Assembly: GCA_013416395.1 (NCBI GenBank)
Contig: JACCEP010000008.1
Span: 1 to 64,000, forward strand
Length of the DNA: 64,000 bases
Origin: Alcaligenaceae bacterium
GTDB taxonomy: Bacteria; Pseudomonadota; Gammaproteobacteria; Burkholderiales; Burkholderiaceae_B
Direction: 5' to 3'
Below the pieces are notes generated by a model that did not search any database, had not been told where the DNA came from, and saw only the letters and a list, made by a program, of their open reading frames with translations. Position numbers and translations under genes: made by a program. Below, one piece after another: positions 8,842-18,147 of this stretch; position 1 is the stretch's first letter, and each line of letters opens with the position of its first letter.

Positions 8842-10029
8842 GTGAATGAATACTCCAGATTTGTTTGGGCCGAACGGATGGCAACACTGGTTTTTTTGTT
8901 GCTGTTTCCAGGCTTTTTTTATTGGCATTTCAACTGTGCGTGGATGGGGCTGCCTTTACTAATCGGGTTTTTCGGCCAGGCGATAATTTTAGGATTGATC
9001 GGAGTATTTGTCTTTTCGGGGCAAATGTTTCTTGTCTTGGCCAGATCATTTCTGCTTTCTATCCCTATTTTAATTCTCTTGATCTATTGCTTTATATGGA
9101 CATTGGCCCATTATGTGTTCCTGCCAAGTGACAGTATTCCAGCCGGATCAATGTGGCAAATATTTTACTTATTAATGAGTTGGGTGGCTTTGCTATATGT
9201 TGGGGCGCTGTCAAACCCATTTCATCGCCGGGTCATTTTGGCTCTTTGGCTGAGTTGGGTGGGGTTTGCGGTCTTGTCTGCGACGTTTATTGATATAAGC
9301 CATTTGATTGTTAATCCTCGTGACCTGTTCGGAGGATACAACGTGAGCTACCAGGGCTTTACACGAAGCGTCATGATTGTTTCAATTGCGTTGGTTGCCA
9401 GCATTCAAAAAGATGGGTTGAGGCTTGTTTTTTGCGCTCTGGCTACGGCATTGATATTTACGTTTGGAGCAAGGTCTGAGCTTTACGGGTTTGTATTCGC
9501 CGTAGGTTTGTTTGAGCTGATACGAATCGTCAATAAACCCAGTTGGGTCGTTCCGATGGTTGTGGCTGCAATAGTTTTGATGGTTGCGGTAATAATTAAT
9601 TTTGACAGCCTAGCATCGTCTCGGCAGATGAATGTGTTTAGCCTCTCTGCAGATTCAAGCTGGTCACAGAGAGAGTCTCAAACTCATTATGCTCTTAATC
9701 AGATTTTTCAAAATCCTTTGTCAGGCGTTTTTGCTGGGCATTTTCAGGCGGGTGGTGTAGGTACTTATTCGCATAATGTGCTATCAGCTTGGGTTAGCTT
9801 TGGACTTGTTGGGTTTGTTGTGTATTTCGCCATAAATTTATTGGCATTTTTCATGGCAGTGAACGGGGTTGTACGTAAATCACCCAGCGTATTATGGAAA
9901 TTTGCTTTTTATTTGAATTCGGCATCATTGATCATGATGCTAACGGCCAAGCCAGTGTTTTGGCCAATGGTGGCCTTGTCATGGGGTGCTACCGCAAACG
10001 CCAAATGGAAAGAAACTGCTCAAGCCTGA
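8842..10029 (+). CDS. Wzy-like O-antigen polymerase (polytopic membrane protein)
   Basis: 395-aa protein with roughly 10-11 hydrophobic segments and a large periplasmic-type loop with the motif YSHNVLSAWVSFGLVG near 312-327, as in O-antigen polymerase/ligase (Wzy/WaaL, PF04932-like) proteins. Being in the same operon direction as the O-unit genes, a Wzy polymerase is more likely than a WaaL ligase, but the two cannot be separated by eye. The start is GTG at 8842 with only weak ribosome-site complementarity. Base composition is clearly AT-richer than the flanking housekeeping genes, common for O-antigen polymerases acquired by exchange. Confidence 0.65.
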   Translation: MNEYSRFVWAERMATLVFLLLFPGFFYWHFNCAWMGLPLLIGFFGQAIILGLIGVFVFSGQMFLVLARSFLLSIPILILLIYCFIWTLAHYVFLPSDSIPAGSMWQIFYLLMSWVALLYVGALSNPFHRRVILALWLSWVGFAVLSATFIDISHLIVNPRDLFGGYNVSYQGFTRSVMIVSIALVASIQKDGLRLVFCALATALIFTFGARSELYGFVFAVGLFELIRIVNKPSWVVPMVVAAIVLMVAVIINFDSLASSRQMNVFSLSADSSWSQRESQTHYALNQIFQNPLSGVFAGHFQAGGVGTYSHNVLSAWVSFGLVGFVVYFAINLLAFFMAVNGVVRKSPSVLWKFAFYLNSASLIMMLTAKPVFWPMVALSWGATANAKWKETAQA

Positions 10030-10132
10030 CTCGCGTACTTTATATAATAATTTTCTCCAGATGCTTACGCTGCAGCGCTGCTGGATACGGGAAGTATCAG
10101 TTAGGATTTTAATATAGATACGACATATAGCC

Positions 10133-11791
10133 TTAACGAATTTTAATCTGTCTTATTTGACGAATTTCTTTATTAAAGCCAAGTTTTATGAATGAGCTCG
10201 GAGGCACATACAGAGCTTGAGCCTCAGCCGCAGAGAATGTGCCAAGTGGCTTCCAATTATCGGCTGTCAAGGAGTACTCTATATCCATCAAGGCATTGTC
10301 GTCTCCGTCGAACAGAATCGACAGAATCCTCTTTCTATCGGGATTAGGCAGTACCACCCAGCCTGAGCAATACACTTTCATCGCAGTGGTAGGGTCTGCG
10401 TCAGTCGCTGCATTGACGTTGTAGTTTGAGCCGTTCGTGATTTTATAGTTGCATGAATTAGTGACAGCCGCATATTGAGGTGTAGTCAATATTGGCATTG
10501 CGGCCTGCAAGGCGGTGTTCCGGTTTCCATTGTCTTTAGAAATGTTCAATCGGATTCGATCTGTGTCAATCGAATGATCCCAATAGATCATACGTCGCTT
10601 TTCGGAATTATCGGTTACTTCATACAACAGTTTCCATTTTCCATTTATGAATGCCTCAATTGAGAAATCCCTCGGGGTAGCCTTTTGTCCATTACCGTCA
10701 ATCCAGAACCCTTTGACAGACAAGGTTTTTGGTAGCGTTACCTGAAACCAGGTAGGAAATTTTGCATGCGACCAATAACGAATTCCATATAAGCCGGCGG
10801 CCTGATTTGGCCCATGATGAATAGGGTCTACAGAGCCCTTGGCTGAATAGCCGAACCCATTAACTTCATAAGCTTGGAGTCTACTCGCCCATTGTAGAAA
10901 CCAACTGTCTCTCGTCTGTTCATACAGCCAAAGTAATTGCTCTACATGTAGCGAGTTATAGTCTGCGCGAGGGGCGATAACTCGTTCCGAGCCAGGCTGA
11001 CCCAGTGAGTAATATGAGGTAAATCCAGCATCAAATAGAGGGAGATCACGCTTTACAGCTAGTAGAGCACGGCGTACCAAATCATCCCACTGAGGATCGC
11101 TAGTTAGGGCGCCGAAATCGATGATTCCTGATATGGCGGTGATGTGGCCGTTGAGTATTTTATGACTGTTGCCTTCATGGCTTGCTGTTTCTTCTATCCA
11201 TGTTGCTTCATCGTCTTTAGTGACGACTCCACCCTCCTTCAAGCTGTGCTGATAAGTCGCCATGCCTTTGTATGCAATTTCTTTGTATTTGTTATCGTTG
11301 GTAAGCCCATATGCTCTGAGCAATACGCTTGCAATGCGGGCTTGGCCGATGCCGGATATCCATCCCGGTGGCAAATCGAAGTGATCGTTCCTAAACGGGT
11401 ATTTCCATAATGCCATATCGTTCTCAAGGACCGCCTTGTCGACTAAGTAATCTGCCTGTCTAAGAAATGAGGCCTTGAGTCTTTCATCCTTGCAATCTGT
11501 GGCTAAATAATCTCGATACAAGGCATTTGCGTAATTGGAGATGAAATAAGGATTGCGAAATTTACCCAGGCCACCGTAAGCAGATCCATAGTCGAAAACC
11601 AATATTTGTTCAGCATCCAGACTGAATTTGTCGGATGTCGCATATTCGGCAGCGGAGGCGTGAAGCGTTCGTGGCGCAATAGGGTATTTGGCACACTCTC
11701 CGGCCAGCGCGACGCCACTGAATCCAGCCCACCCCATCGCTAAACTCAAAGCGATGGTGCGTATGCATCCGGTATTGCTAATTTTTGACAT
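10133..11791 (-). CDS. Secreted D-glucuronyl C5-epimerase-like protein with discoidin-like C-terminus
   Basis: 552 aa. Residues 1-30 are a signal peptide (cleavage probably VALA|GE), so it acts outside the cytoplasm. Residues about 60-315 match the glucuronyl C5-epimerase C-terminal (alpha/alpha barrel) family: PPGWISGIGQARIASVLLRA at 141-160, LNGHITAISGIIDF at 213-226 and ADYNSLHVEQLLWLY at 276-290. Residues about 320-552 look like two beta-sandwich modules of the F5/8-type C (discoidin) kind, likely carbohydrate binding. Family members invert C5 of uronic acids in a polymer. It is convergent with wzy (103-nt gap), so an action on the O-antigen or an exopolysaccharide is inferred. Composition is AT-rich like wzy. 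Confidence 0.75.
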   Translation of the reverse strand: MSKISNTGCIRTIALSLAMGWAGFSGVALAGECAKYPIAPRTLHASAAEYATSDKFSLDAEQILVFDYGSAYGGLGKFRNPYFISNYANALYRDYLATDCKDERLKASFLRQADYLVDKAVLENDMALWKYPFRNDHFDLPPGWISGIGQARIASVLLRAYGLTNDNKYKEIAYKGMATYQHSLKEGGVVTKDDEATWIEETASHEGNSHKILNGHITAISGIIDFGALTSDPQWDDLVRRALLAVKRDLPLFDAGFTSYYSLGQPGSERVIAPRADYNSLHVEQLLWLYEQTRDSWFLQWASRLQAYEVNGFGYSAKGSVDPIHHGPNQAAGLYGIRYWSHAKFPTWFQVTLPKTLSVKGFWIDGNGQKATPRDFSIEAFINGKWKLLYEVTDNSEKRRMIYWDHSIDTDRIRLNISKDNGNRNTALQAAMPILTTPQYAAVTNSCNYKITNGSNYNVNAATDADPTTAMKVYCSGWVVLPNPDRKRILSILFDGDDNALMDIEYSLTADNWKPLGTFSAAEAQALYVPPSSFIKLGFNKEIRQIRQIKIR

Positions 11792-12038
11792 ATGTAAATC
11801 TCTTTTGGATCAAATATCGCTCTTGTATTTATTCACGCACTTAGCTGCAACTTATACACACTGATTTCGTGAATGATTAACGTGTAGTAGTCTCCCGCAC
11901 GATCAGTCTGAGCAACATAGCTCTGAATTGTGCATTGCAAAATAGTGAGCATAGGCTTTTATAATATATAGCCTGAGTGATGAAGGCTTACCAGAGTGAG
12001 GGGCAGAAAGTTCTAATGGGCCAATCGAGGTTAACTTG
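11792..12038. other. 247-nt AT-rich intergenic region upstream of the epimerase gene
   Basis: The region separates two minus-strand genes and should hold the epimerase promoter. An AGGCT...AGCCT arm pair encloses a TATAAT-like AT run near 11949-11972. No clear -35/-10 pair, rho-independent terminator or protein-coding frame could be supported. Confidence 0.4.
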
Positions 12039-13310
12039 CTACCTCGCCCCAAACCCCGTCAACATCGTCCTGACCGTCAAGAACACCACCATCAAGTCAA
12101 GGTAGAGTGAACAGTTCTTGATGTAATAAAAATCGTGCTCTATTTTGATTTGCGTGGCGTCTGTGTCTGCAGCATAGCCTTGGCGAACCTGGGCCCAGCC
12201 GGTGATGCCCGGCTTTACAACATGACGATAGCTGTAGAACGGGATTTTGCGATCGAACTCTTCGACAAATGCCGGCTGCTCGGGGCGTGGCCCGATCAAG
12301 CTCATTTCGCCTTTAATCACATTGAAAAACTGCGGTAATTCATCAATGCGCAACTGTCGGATGACTCTGCCCACCCTGGTTATGCGAGGGTCGTTTTCAC
12401 CGGCAAACTGTTGCGGGGCTTCCCGGTCAAACCGCATGCTTCGGAATTTGTAGATGGTGAAGGGTCGATTTCCCTGGCCGATACGCGTCTGGCGGTATAT
12501 CGTGGGGCCGGGGCTTTCCAGGCGTATCAGCATCGCCGTGATCAGGCAGACAGGGATCACGATGGGCAGCGTGACCAGCACAATTGCCCAATCCATCAGT
12601 AATTTGACGCGCTCATACATAGGCGTGGGCAACAGTGACCCGATATTATTTTCGGACATCCTGTTGATCTTGACCCTGCCCGAGAAAGATTCATACACAA
12701 GCTTGGCATCGTAAACGGCCAATCTGCTGAGTGCACATCGGGTCAGAAAACGTTCTGTTTCTTGATCCAGACAGTCAAAATCGGCGATGACGGCGTCGTA
12801 GCGCACTTCTTCGAGGTCAAGATTTTTGATTTCGCGCGCGTCCACATTGGAAAGCGTCAACACGTCGCTTGCCATGCCGCCCGGGATCACGGCAAGCTTG
12901 AGCACGCGATACTTATAGGTGGAAATATGCTCCAGATGAAACCAGGCCAAGGCAGCCAGACCACAGGTAACCAGTATGAATCGTGAAATGTCGATGCGCA
13001 GCAGCAGTGCAATCAGTGCCAGCAACATGTAGATGACTATCACCTGCGGTGCGATGAAATAGCCCGAACGGCCACCGGGGTAAATCGCCGAAAGTTGTCG
13101 AACGGCAAAATGCGATATTACAAAGGCTATCGAGGTGACAAATATCGCAGTCTTCTGGCCTTGGTTAGGGGCCAATACAATAGGGCTGCCCCAGTAAAGC
13201 AAGAGGGGTAGAAGCACAGAAACGGCCCACCCTAGAATCAACGATAACGAACGAGACAATAATATCTGTTCGTGAAGCTTATGAAACCGGCGGTTGGGTA
13301 GCGTGGTCAT
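12039..13310 (-). CDS. Polyprenyl-phosphate sugar-1-phosphate transferase (WcaJ/WbaP family)
   Basis: 423-aa exopolysaccharide initiating enzyme. The N-terminal half holds four or five hydrophobic segments and a soluble Rossmann-like region; a membrane helix near 230-258 precedes the catalytic bacterial sugar transferase domain, with IRLESPGPTIYRQTRIGQGN (about 266-285), TIYKFRSMR, and DELPQFFNVIKGEMSLIGPRP (about 324-343). Such enzymes put the first sugar phosphate on undecaprenyl phosphate at the inner membrane. It follows the wzz-like gene by 40 nt in the same direction, so these probably form one operon. The sugar specificity is unknown. Confidence 0.87.
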   Translation of the reverse strand: MTTLPNRRFHKLHEQILLSRSLSLILGWAVSVLLPLLLYWGSPIVLAPNQGQKTAIFVTSIAFVISHFAVRQLSAIYPGGRSGYFIAPQVIVIYMLLALIALLLRIDISRFILVTCGLAALAWFHLEHISTYKYRVLKLAVIPGGMASDVLTLSNVDAREIKNLDLEEVRYDAVIADFDCLDQETERFLTRCALSRLAVYDAKLVYESFSGRVKINRMSENNIGSLLPTPMYERVKLLMDWAIVLVTLPIVIPVCLITAMLIRLESPGPTIYRQTRIGQGNRPFTIYKFRSMRFDREAPQQFAGENDPRITRVGRVIRQLRIDELPQFFNVIKGEMSLIGPRPEQPAFVEEFDRKIPFYSYRHVVKPGITGWAQVRQGYAADTDATQIKIEHDFYYIKNCSLYLDLMVVFLTVRTMLTGFGAR

Positions 13311-13350
13311 CGTATAAGGGCCCTGGCCTCAAGTATTGACGGTGGTGGGT

Positions 13351-14445
13351 TCAGGCCTTCTTCAGCATCAGGCGTGCAAGCACGAGCATCATGCCCAGCA
13401 TGAGGCCTACAACCAGACCAAGCCCGGCAATCAGGCTCTTTCTCGGTCTGACCGGGTCTTCAGGCGCCTGGGCGGCCGAGTCGACGCGGGCCACTGATAG
13501 ATGCTGCTGATCCACAGTAATGCCTTGAAGCAAGGCTTTCCTCTTGATGAGGTCTGGCAATTCGTTGATATAGGCGTCGTCGTTCTGGCGTTGTCTGATC
13601 TGGTCAATTTCGGAGCGCAATGCTTTGGCACCGCGCAGGTAAGCGAGCTCGTTGCTGGCAAAGTTATCCGGGTTGGCGCTGCCAGTGCCAGTGCCTATGG
13701 CGATAAAGGGTATGCCCTCCTGCGGCGATTCCAGGCCTATGGATTCAGCGATTTTCAGCGCGCTCTGCAACCGGACTATGTTTGATTCACGTGATTCTTT
13801 GGCAACAACGCGCAACGTTGAGATTTGGTTTTTTACGCCATTTTTGCGAACCTCTATCTCGCCTTTGAGGTTGTCCAGCAATACTAGTTTGGTGGCGTCG
13901 ATAGCCAGCGCGACATAATGGTTGGCCCAGTCGGCGATTCGGCGCGGGTCTGTGCCCTCTATGGTCACCGCAGCACTGGCGTCGGTTTGGGTGGGCAGAG
14001 TGATACGCACGCTGTGTTCCAGGCGTTTCCAGAGTTTCTGGGTGCTGGCATCATCTTCTTTAGACATCTTGGGAAGATAATACGTCTCAAAGAACTTCTC
14101 TTTGATGGCGTTTGAACCAAGCTGCATGATAAATGCGGCATAGGCGTCGTCGGGTGAGATGGTCTGTATGCCTTCAGGAGAGTCGGTGTTCAGCATGCCA
14201 TTGATGGCGGCACCAGTTAGCTGGCTGGCGGCGTTATAGCTGACCAGCCCACTTGCAGTGGGGGGCAGGGTTCTTGCTGTCGTTTCGTACACTGGCGTTG
14301 CCATTAATGCGTACGCGACGCTAATACAGGAAATCAGGGCAGTAATGCCCAGAATCAGCCACTTGCCCGCCCACAAAGCGCAAAGTATGTCGGCCAGATC
14401 AACTTCATGGTTCTGCGCTCGTGGATAGCTTTCGTGTTTGTCCAC
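13351..14445 (-). CDS. Wzz-type chain-length determinant protein
   Basis: 364-aa inner-membrane protein with the Wzz topology: a first membrane segment near 27-47 (WLILGITALISCISVAYALM), a long periplasmic, largely helical domain, a proline-rich stretch APEDPVRPRKS, and a second membrane segment at the C-terminus (GLGLVVGLMLGMMLVLARLM). Wzz proteins set the modal length of polysaccharide made by Wzy. I place the start at GTG 14445 (MDKHESYPRA): it is preceded by CGGAG with 6-nt spacing, and a longer open frame reaching 14634 would overlap the divergent gene and lacks family-like sequence. Likely first gene of an operon with the sugar transferase. Confidence 0.83.
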   Translation of the reverse strand: MDKHESYPRAQNHEVDLADILCALWAGKWLILGITALISCISVAYALMATPVYETTARTLPPTASGLVSYNAASQLTGAAINGMLNTDSPEGIQTISPDDAYAAFIMQLGSNAIKEKFFETYYLPKMSKEDDASTQKLWKRLEHSVRITLPTQTDASAAVTIEGTDPRRIADWANHYVALAIDATKLVLLDNLKGEIEVRKNGVKNQISTLRVVAKESRESNIVRLQSALKIAESIGLESPQEGIPFIAIGTGTGSANPDNFASNELAYLRGAKALRSEIDQIRQRQNDDAYINELPDLIKRKALLQGITVDQQHLSVARVDSAAQAPEDPVRPRKSLIAGLGLVVGLMLGMMLVLARLMLKKA

Positions 14446-14687
14446 GCTAACTCCGAAGAATAATGTGATGCCGTCAGAATAGGCGCGGCCGGGTAAAGGC
14501 CGCTGGGTGTTGCTGACAGTATACGTGCTCGCTGTTACAAAAATCATAGCGGTGGGATGGGGGATGTTAGCAAGTACTTCACTGTCTTGGTACGGCCCGC
14601 TGCGTGTATGATCGCTCAAGCTCATTTTGTGCAACGTTTTTTCGCGCTGGCATTATTCCTGAAGCTATCCCTTACCATTCATATATC

Positions 14688-16589
14688 GTGTCCACGAATC
14701 GCAACGCATACAGAACCGACATAGATGGTCTACGTGCCATTGCTGTGCTCTCGGTGCTTTTCTTCCATCTCCACAATAGTCTGATTCCTGCCGGCTATAT
14801 TGGCGTGGACATCTTTTTCGTGATATCGGGGTTTCTCATTACTCGTATCATCGTTCGCGAGATGGAAGCTGGCGCGTTTTCTTTTGCCCAGTTTTATGTC
14901 AGACGGATAATGCGGATTCTGCCTGCGTTTCTCACGGTGATGCTGGTCACGCTCGCAGTGGGCTTTGTGCTGTTGTTGCCTGCCGACATGCGGGATCTGG
15001 CTGCTTCGGCAAAATATGCCGTCTTCTTCGCTTCCAATATTTTCTTCGCCCGCGATCGTGGGTATTTCGACGCAGCCTCAGACGAGCTCCCGCTCTTGCA
15101 CATGTGGTCCTTGTCAGTTGAGGAGCAGTTTTACTTTCTTTGGCCACTGGTGCTTGCTGGGCTTTTTTTCGCGGCGCACCGATTCAGAATATCTTCGTCC
15201 CTTGCGTGCCGGAAGCTTTATGCTGGCGTGGCCTGCTGCTTGATTCTCGTGTGTTTCATCTGGACGCAGTTCGCGCTGGAGCACGCCGAGAGCAGGCAGC
15301 ATCTGTACTTTCTGTTGCAGGCGCGGTTTGGTGAGCTCATGATAGGCGCGCTGGCTGCTTTCCTGGGACAGCCCAGGTCCACACGGTGGACCGGTACATT
15401 GTCGCTGGTGGGCCTGGCCCTGGTCATCACCCCCATGTTTTTGCTGACCAAAATGTCTATGTATCCAGGGTTTAACGCGCTCGCGCCATGCCTGGGCGCA
15501 GGGTTGATTCTGTATTTGGGCCAATGTAACAACTACAGGCACACCTGGACCAGCAAGCTGCTTAGCCTGAAGGCCATGGTGGCCGTTGGCCTGATTTCTT
15601 ATTCGCTCTATTTGTGGCATTGGCCCGTACTGGCTTATATGCGCTACGTCTATGGGCGCTATGCCCTGCCTGTCTCGTGGCAGTTGACGGCCAGTGCGGC
15701 CGCTTTTCTTCTCGCCTGGCTCAGCTATGCCTTGGTCGAGCAAACAACCCGCAGGCGGCGGGTATCGTTCGCACATGCTTTTTCATGGTTTTACCTGTTG
15801 CCAGTGGCGGGCATGATGGCGTTTTTCAATTCGCCCATGGTTCAGTCACCTTCTGCAGCTGGGTCAGACCTTGCACTCATAAGTTACGGCAGCGATGTTT
15901 GTCATGGCAATTTCGACAAACACTGCCTCAGAGGTGATCCGGCCAAGCCTGCGCGTGTGCTGGTTACCGGCGATTCACACGCGGCGTCGCTGAACGCATT
16001 CGTGGACGTCGTGGGCCGGTCAGAAGGTTGGTCGGCCAGAGTGCTCACCGGAAGCTCTTGTTCGCCGGTCTTTGGGTTTAACGAGCAGGTGTTGCCACCG
16101 TTTGCCCGAATACCCTGCAATGAGCTCAAACAATATGTTCTGGCAAACTACGCGAAGTACGATGCCATGGTTTTCACGTCTTTCTGGGCCTTTCAGCTGG
16201 GGTGGACGGAAGATGCTGCCGACCCTGCTTATCTGGCCAAGTTAACCGGCACATTAACGACTATTGCGCAGACCATACCTGTGTATGTATTGTCGGACGT
16301 GCCTCGCCTTACAATATCGCCATTCAGGCTTGCCCATTTTCAGAAAATGGGTCTTCGTATTGATCGTCAGCCTTCTGACGAGGCTGACAGGGCAAATCTG
16401 GAAATCAAACGCGCTGTGGCTGGCATTGCAGGGGTCAAATGGGTAGATCTGACGTCGTATTTTGATCGTTTTTCCCAGCACAGTCTGTACGATGGGCTTC
16501 CCGTCTATTTCGACGATCAGCACCTTAATGTTTATGGAAGTACGCAGCTAGGCCGTTTTTTCTCAGCCTCGCAACAACTCCTTCCATAA
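14688..16589 (+). CDS. OafA/YrhL-type acyltransferase with C-terminal SGNH domain
   Basis: About 633 aa. The N-terminal acyltransferase-3 domain (about 10 membrane segments) starts with TDIDGLRAIAVLSVLFFHL and contains SLSVEEQFYFLWPL near 139-152. After residue about 400 comes a soluble SGNH-hydrolase-like domain with VTGDSHAAS (block I Ser) and a late DDQHLN (Asp/His pair), so it should transfer an acyl group, often acetyl, to periplasmic sugars such as O-antigen. The GTG at 14688 gives VSTNRNAYRTDIDG; the frame stays open upstream to 14604 and no strong ribosome site decides, so the exact start is uncertain. Divergent from wzz with a 242-nt gap. Confidence 0.83.
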   Translation: MSTNRNAYRTDIDGLRAIAVLSVLFFHLHNSLIPAGYIGVDIFFVISGFLITRIIVREMEAGAFSFAQFYVRRIMRILPAFLTVMLVTLAVGFVLLLPADMRDLAASAKYAVFFASNIFFARDRGYFDAASDELPLLHMWSLSVEEQFYFLWPLVLAGLFFAAHRFRISSSLACRKLYAGVACCLILVCFIWTQFALEHAESRQHLYFLLQARFGELMIGALAAFLGQPRSTRWTGTLSLVGLALVITPMFLLTKMSMYPGFNALAPCLGAGLILYLGQCNNYRHTWTSKLLSLKAMVAVGLISYSLYLWHWPVLAYMRYVYGRYALPVSWQLTASAAAFLLAWLSYALVEQTTRRRRVSFAHAFSWFYLLPVAGMMAFFNSPMVQSPSAAGSDLALISYGSDVCHGNFDKHCLRGDPAKPARVLVTGDSHAASLNAFVDVVGRSEGWSARVLTGSSCSPVFGFNEQVLPPFARIPCNELKQYVLANYAKYDAMVFTSFWAFQLGWTEDAADPAYLAKLTGTLTTIAQTIPVYVLSDVPRLTISPFRLAHFQKMGLRIDRQPSDEADRANLEIKRAVAGIAGVKWVDLTSYFDRFSQHSLYDGLPVYFDDQHLNVYGSTQLGRFFSASQQLLP

Positions 16590-16663
16590 GGCCTTGGGCC
16601 TTCGCGGTGTATCATCAATGGCAGCCGTCACGGCTAACCCTCAAACCATAGAAAGACCGAGAC

Positions 16664-17185
16664 ATGACCTGTTATAAATTTGGCGAATTCGCCCCCAAAA
16701 TTCACGATTCTGCCTTCATCGCAAATGAAGCCACCATCATCGGCCAGGCCGAGCTTCAGGCCCGCACCAGCGTCTGGCCCGGTGCTGTCATCCGTGGCGA
16801 CAATGAACCCATCGTGGTGGGCGAGGGTTCAAATGTTCAGGAAGGCGCCGTGCTGCATACCGACCCGGGCTGTCCTCTGACCATCGGCAAAAACGTCACC
16901 ATAGGCCATCAGGCAATGCTGCATGGCTGCACCATCGAAGATGGCTCGCTGATCGGTATCCAGGCAGTCGTGCTTAACAAGGCAGTTATCGGTCGCGACA
17001 GTCTGGTGGGTGCGGGCGCATTGGTCACCGAGGGCAAGGTATTCCCCGAGCGATCGCTTATTGTTGGTGCACCGGCCAAAGCCATACGCACACTCAGTGA
17101 TGAAGAGGTTGAAGGCTTGCGTCGTAATTCGAGTACCTACGTGGATCGGGCTGCGCGTTTCAAGACAGAACTGGTCAAGCTTTAA
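16664..17185 (+). CDS. Gamma-carbonic anhydrase family protein (YrdA-like)
   Basis: 173-aa left-handed beta-helix (hexapeptide repeat) protein. Zinc-ligand histidines of the gamma-carbonic anhydrase type are visible: H in EGAVLHTDPG and the pair in IGHQAMLHGC (about 86-95). The hexapeptide pattern I/V-x-x-x runs from about 17 to 140. Many family members have no measurable carbonic anhydrase activity, so the biochemical role is open. It ends 1 nt before the DMT transporter gene, so the two are likely co-translated, and it follows the acyltransferase gene by 74 nt. Confidence 0.88.
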   Translation: MTCYKFGEFAPKIHDSAFIANEATIIGQAELQARTSVWPGAVIRGDNEPIVVGEGSNVQEGAVLHTDPGCPLTIGKNVTIGHQAMLHGCTIEDGSLIGIQAVVLNKAVIGRDSLVGAGALVTEGKVFPERSLIVGAPAKAIRTLSDEEVEGLRRNSSTYVDRAARFKTELVKL

Positions 17186-17186
17186 T

Positions 17187-18140
17187 ATGAGTGCTGGGGC
17201 CAGGGTGGCGAGTGGTGACCCCAAACGTGGCCAGGCTGCTGCGTCCGTGAAGGCAGCCGTCACACGGCCATTGGCCGGTATTGTCCTTCTGGTGCTGTCT
17301 ACCTGGGCGCTGTCTGGCCTGGATGCCAGTGGCAAGTGGGTCATGGCGGGTGGTGTTTCGCTGCTCATGCTGTGCTGGGTGCGCTATGTGGTGCATCTGC
17401 TGCTGGTACTGGGCCTGGTATTGCCGGTGCGCGGGCTACGTGTCTTGCGCAGCGTCAGGCCGCGTGCACAGATAGCGCGAGGCGCGGTCATGCTGCTTGC
17501 GACCATGTCGTTTTTTACCACGCTGCATTATTTACCGCAGGCAGAGGCTACTGCCATCAATTTTCTGGCGCCGCTGATCGTATTGTCGCTCGCACCCTGG
17601 CTGCTTAAAGAGGCGGCGCGTACGTCCCGTTGGGTAGCCGCCGGTGTGGGTTTTGCCGGGGTGTTGATTGTGATCCGTCCGGGCGCAGGTCTTGATCCGG
17701 TGGGTACGTTGTTTGGTCTGCTCACAGCCTGTCTTTTTGCGGCGCAGTTTTTGACAACACGCCGCGTAGCTGTCGATGACTCCTTTACAACCTTGATCTG
17801 GAGTGGCGGTGTAGGTAGTATTTGCCTGACACTGGCGCTTCCGTTTATTTTGCCCGACGCGTTGCCCGCGCTGGCCCAGCTTGATGCCTGGCACTGGCTG
17901 ATCCTGATCAGCACGGGCTTCTGGGGGGCTTTGGGGCATTTGCTTCAGATTCAGGCCTATCGGCATGCGGCGGCTTCGCTGCTGGCGCCTTTTGTTTATC
18001 TGCAGATCGTCAGCGCGGCCGTATTGGGCTGGTGGGTTTGGGGGCAGTTTCCAGACGCGTTTTCGTGGCTGGGCATAGGTATTATCTGCGCCAGCGGAAT
18101 TACGATCGGCATGGTTGAATGGCGCAGACGTAACCTATAA
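17187..18140 (+). CDS. DMT-superfamily (EamA) transporter
   Basis: 317-aa inner-membrane protein with about ten hydrophobic helices arranged as two EamA repeats, the second starting near residue 175. The first repeat includes RGAVMLLATMSFFTTLHYLP, a common EamA pattern. Substrates of this superfamily are diverse (amino acids, nucleotide sugars, other metabolites) and cannot be read from the sequence. ATG at 17187 directly follows the stop of the gamma-carbonic anhydrase gene; a longer frame back to 17010 would overlap that gene and is not supported. waaC begins 7 nt after the stop. Confidence 0.82.
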   Translation: MSAGARVASGDPKRGQAAASVKAAVTRPLAGIVLLVLSTWALSGLDASGKWVMAGGVSLLMLCWVRYVVHLLLVLGLVLPVRGLRVLRSVRPRAQIARGAVMLLATMSFFTTLHYLPQAEATAINFLAPLIVLSLAPWLLKEAARTSRWVAAGVGFAGVLIVIRPGAGLDPVGTLFGLLTACLFAAQFLTTRRVAVDDSFTTLIWSGGVGSICLTLALPFILPDALPALAQLDAWHWLILISTGFWGALGHLLQIQAYRHAAASLLAPFVYLQIVSAAVLGWWVWGQFPDAFSWLGIGIICASGITIGMVEWRRRNL

Positions 18141-18147
18141 TTCGCGA

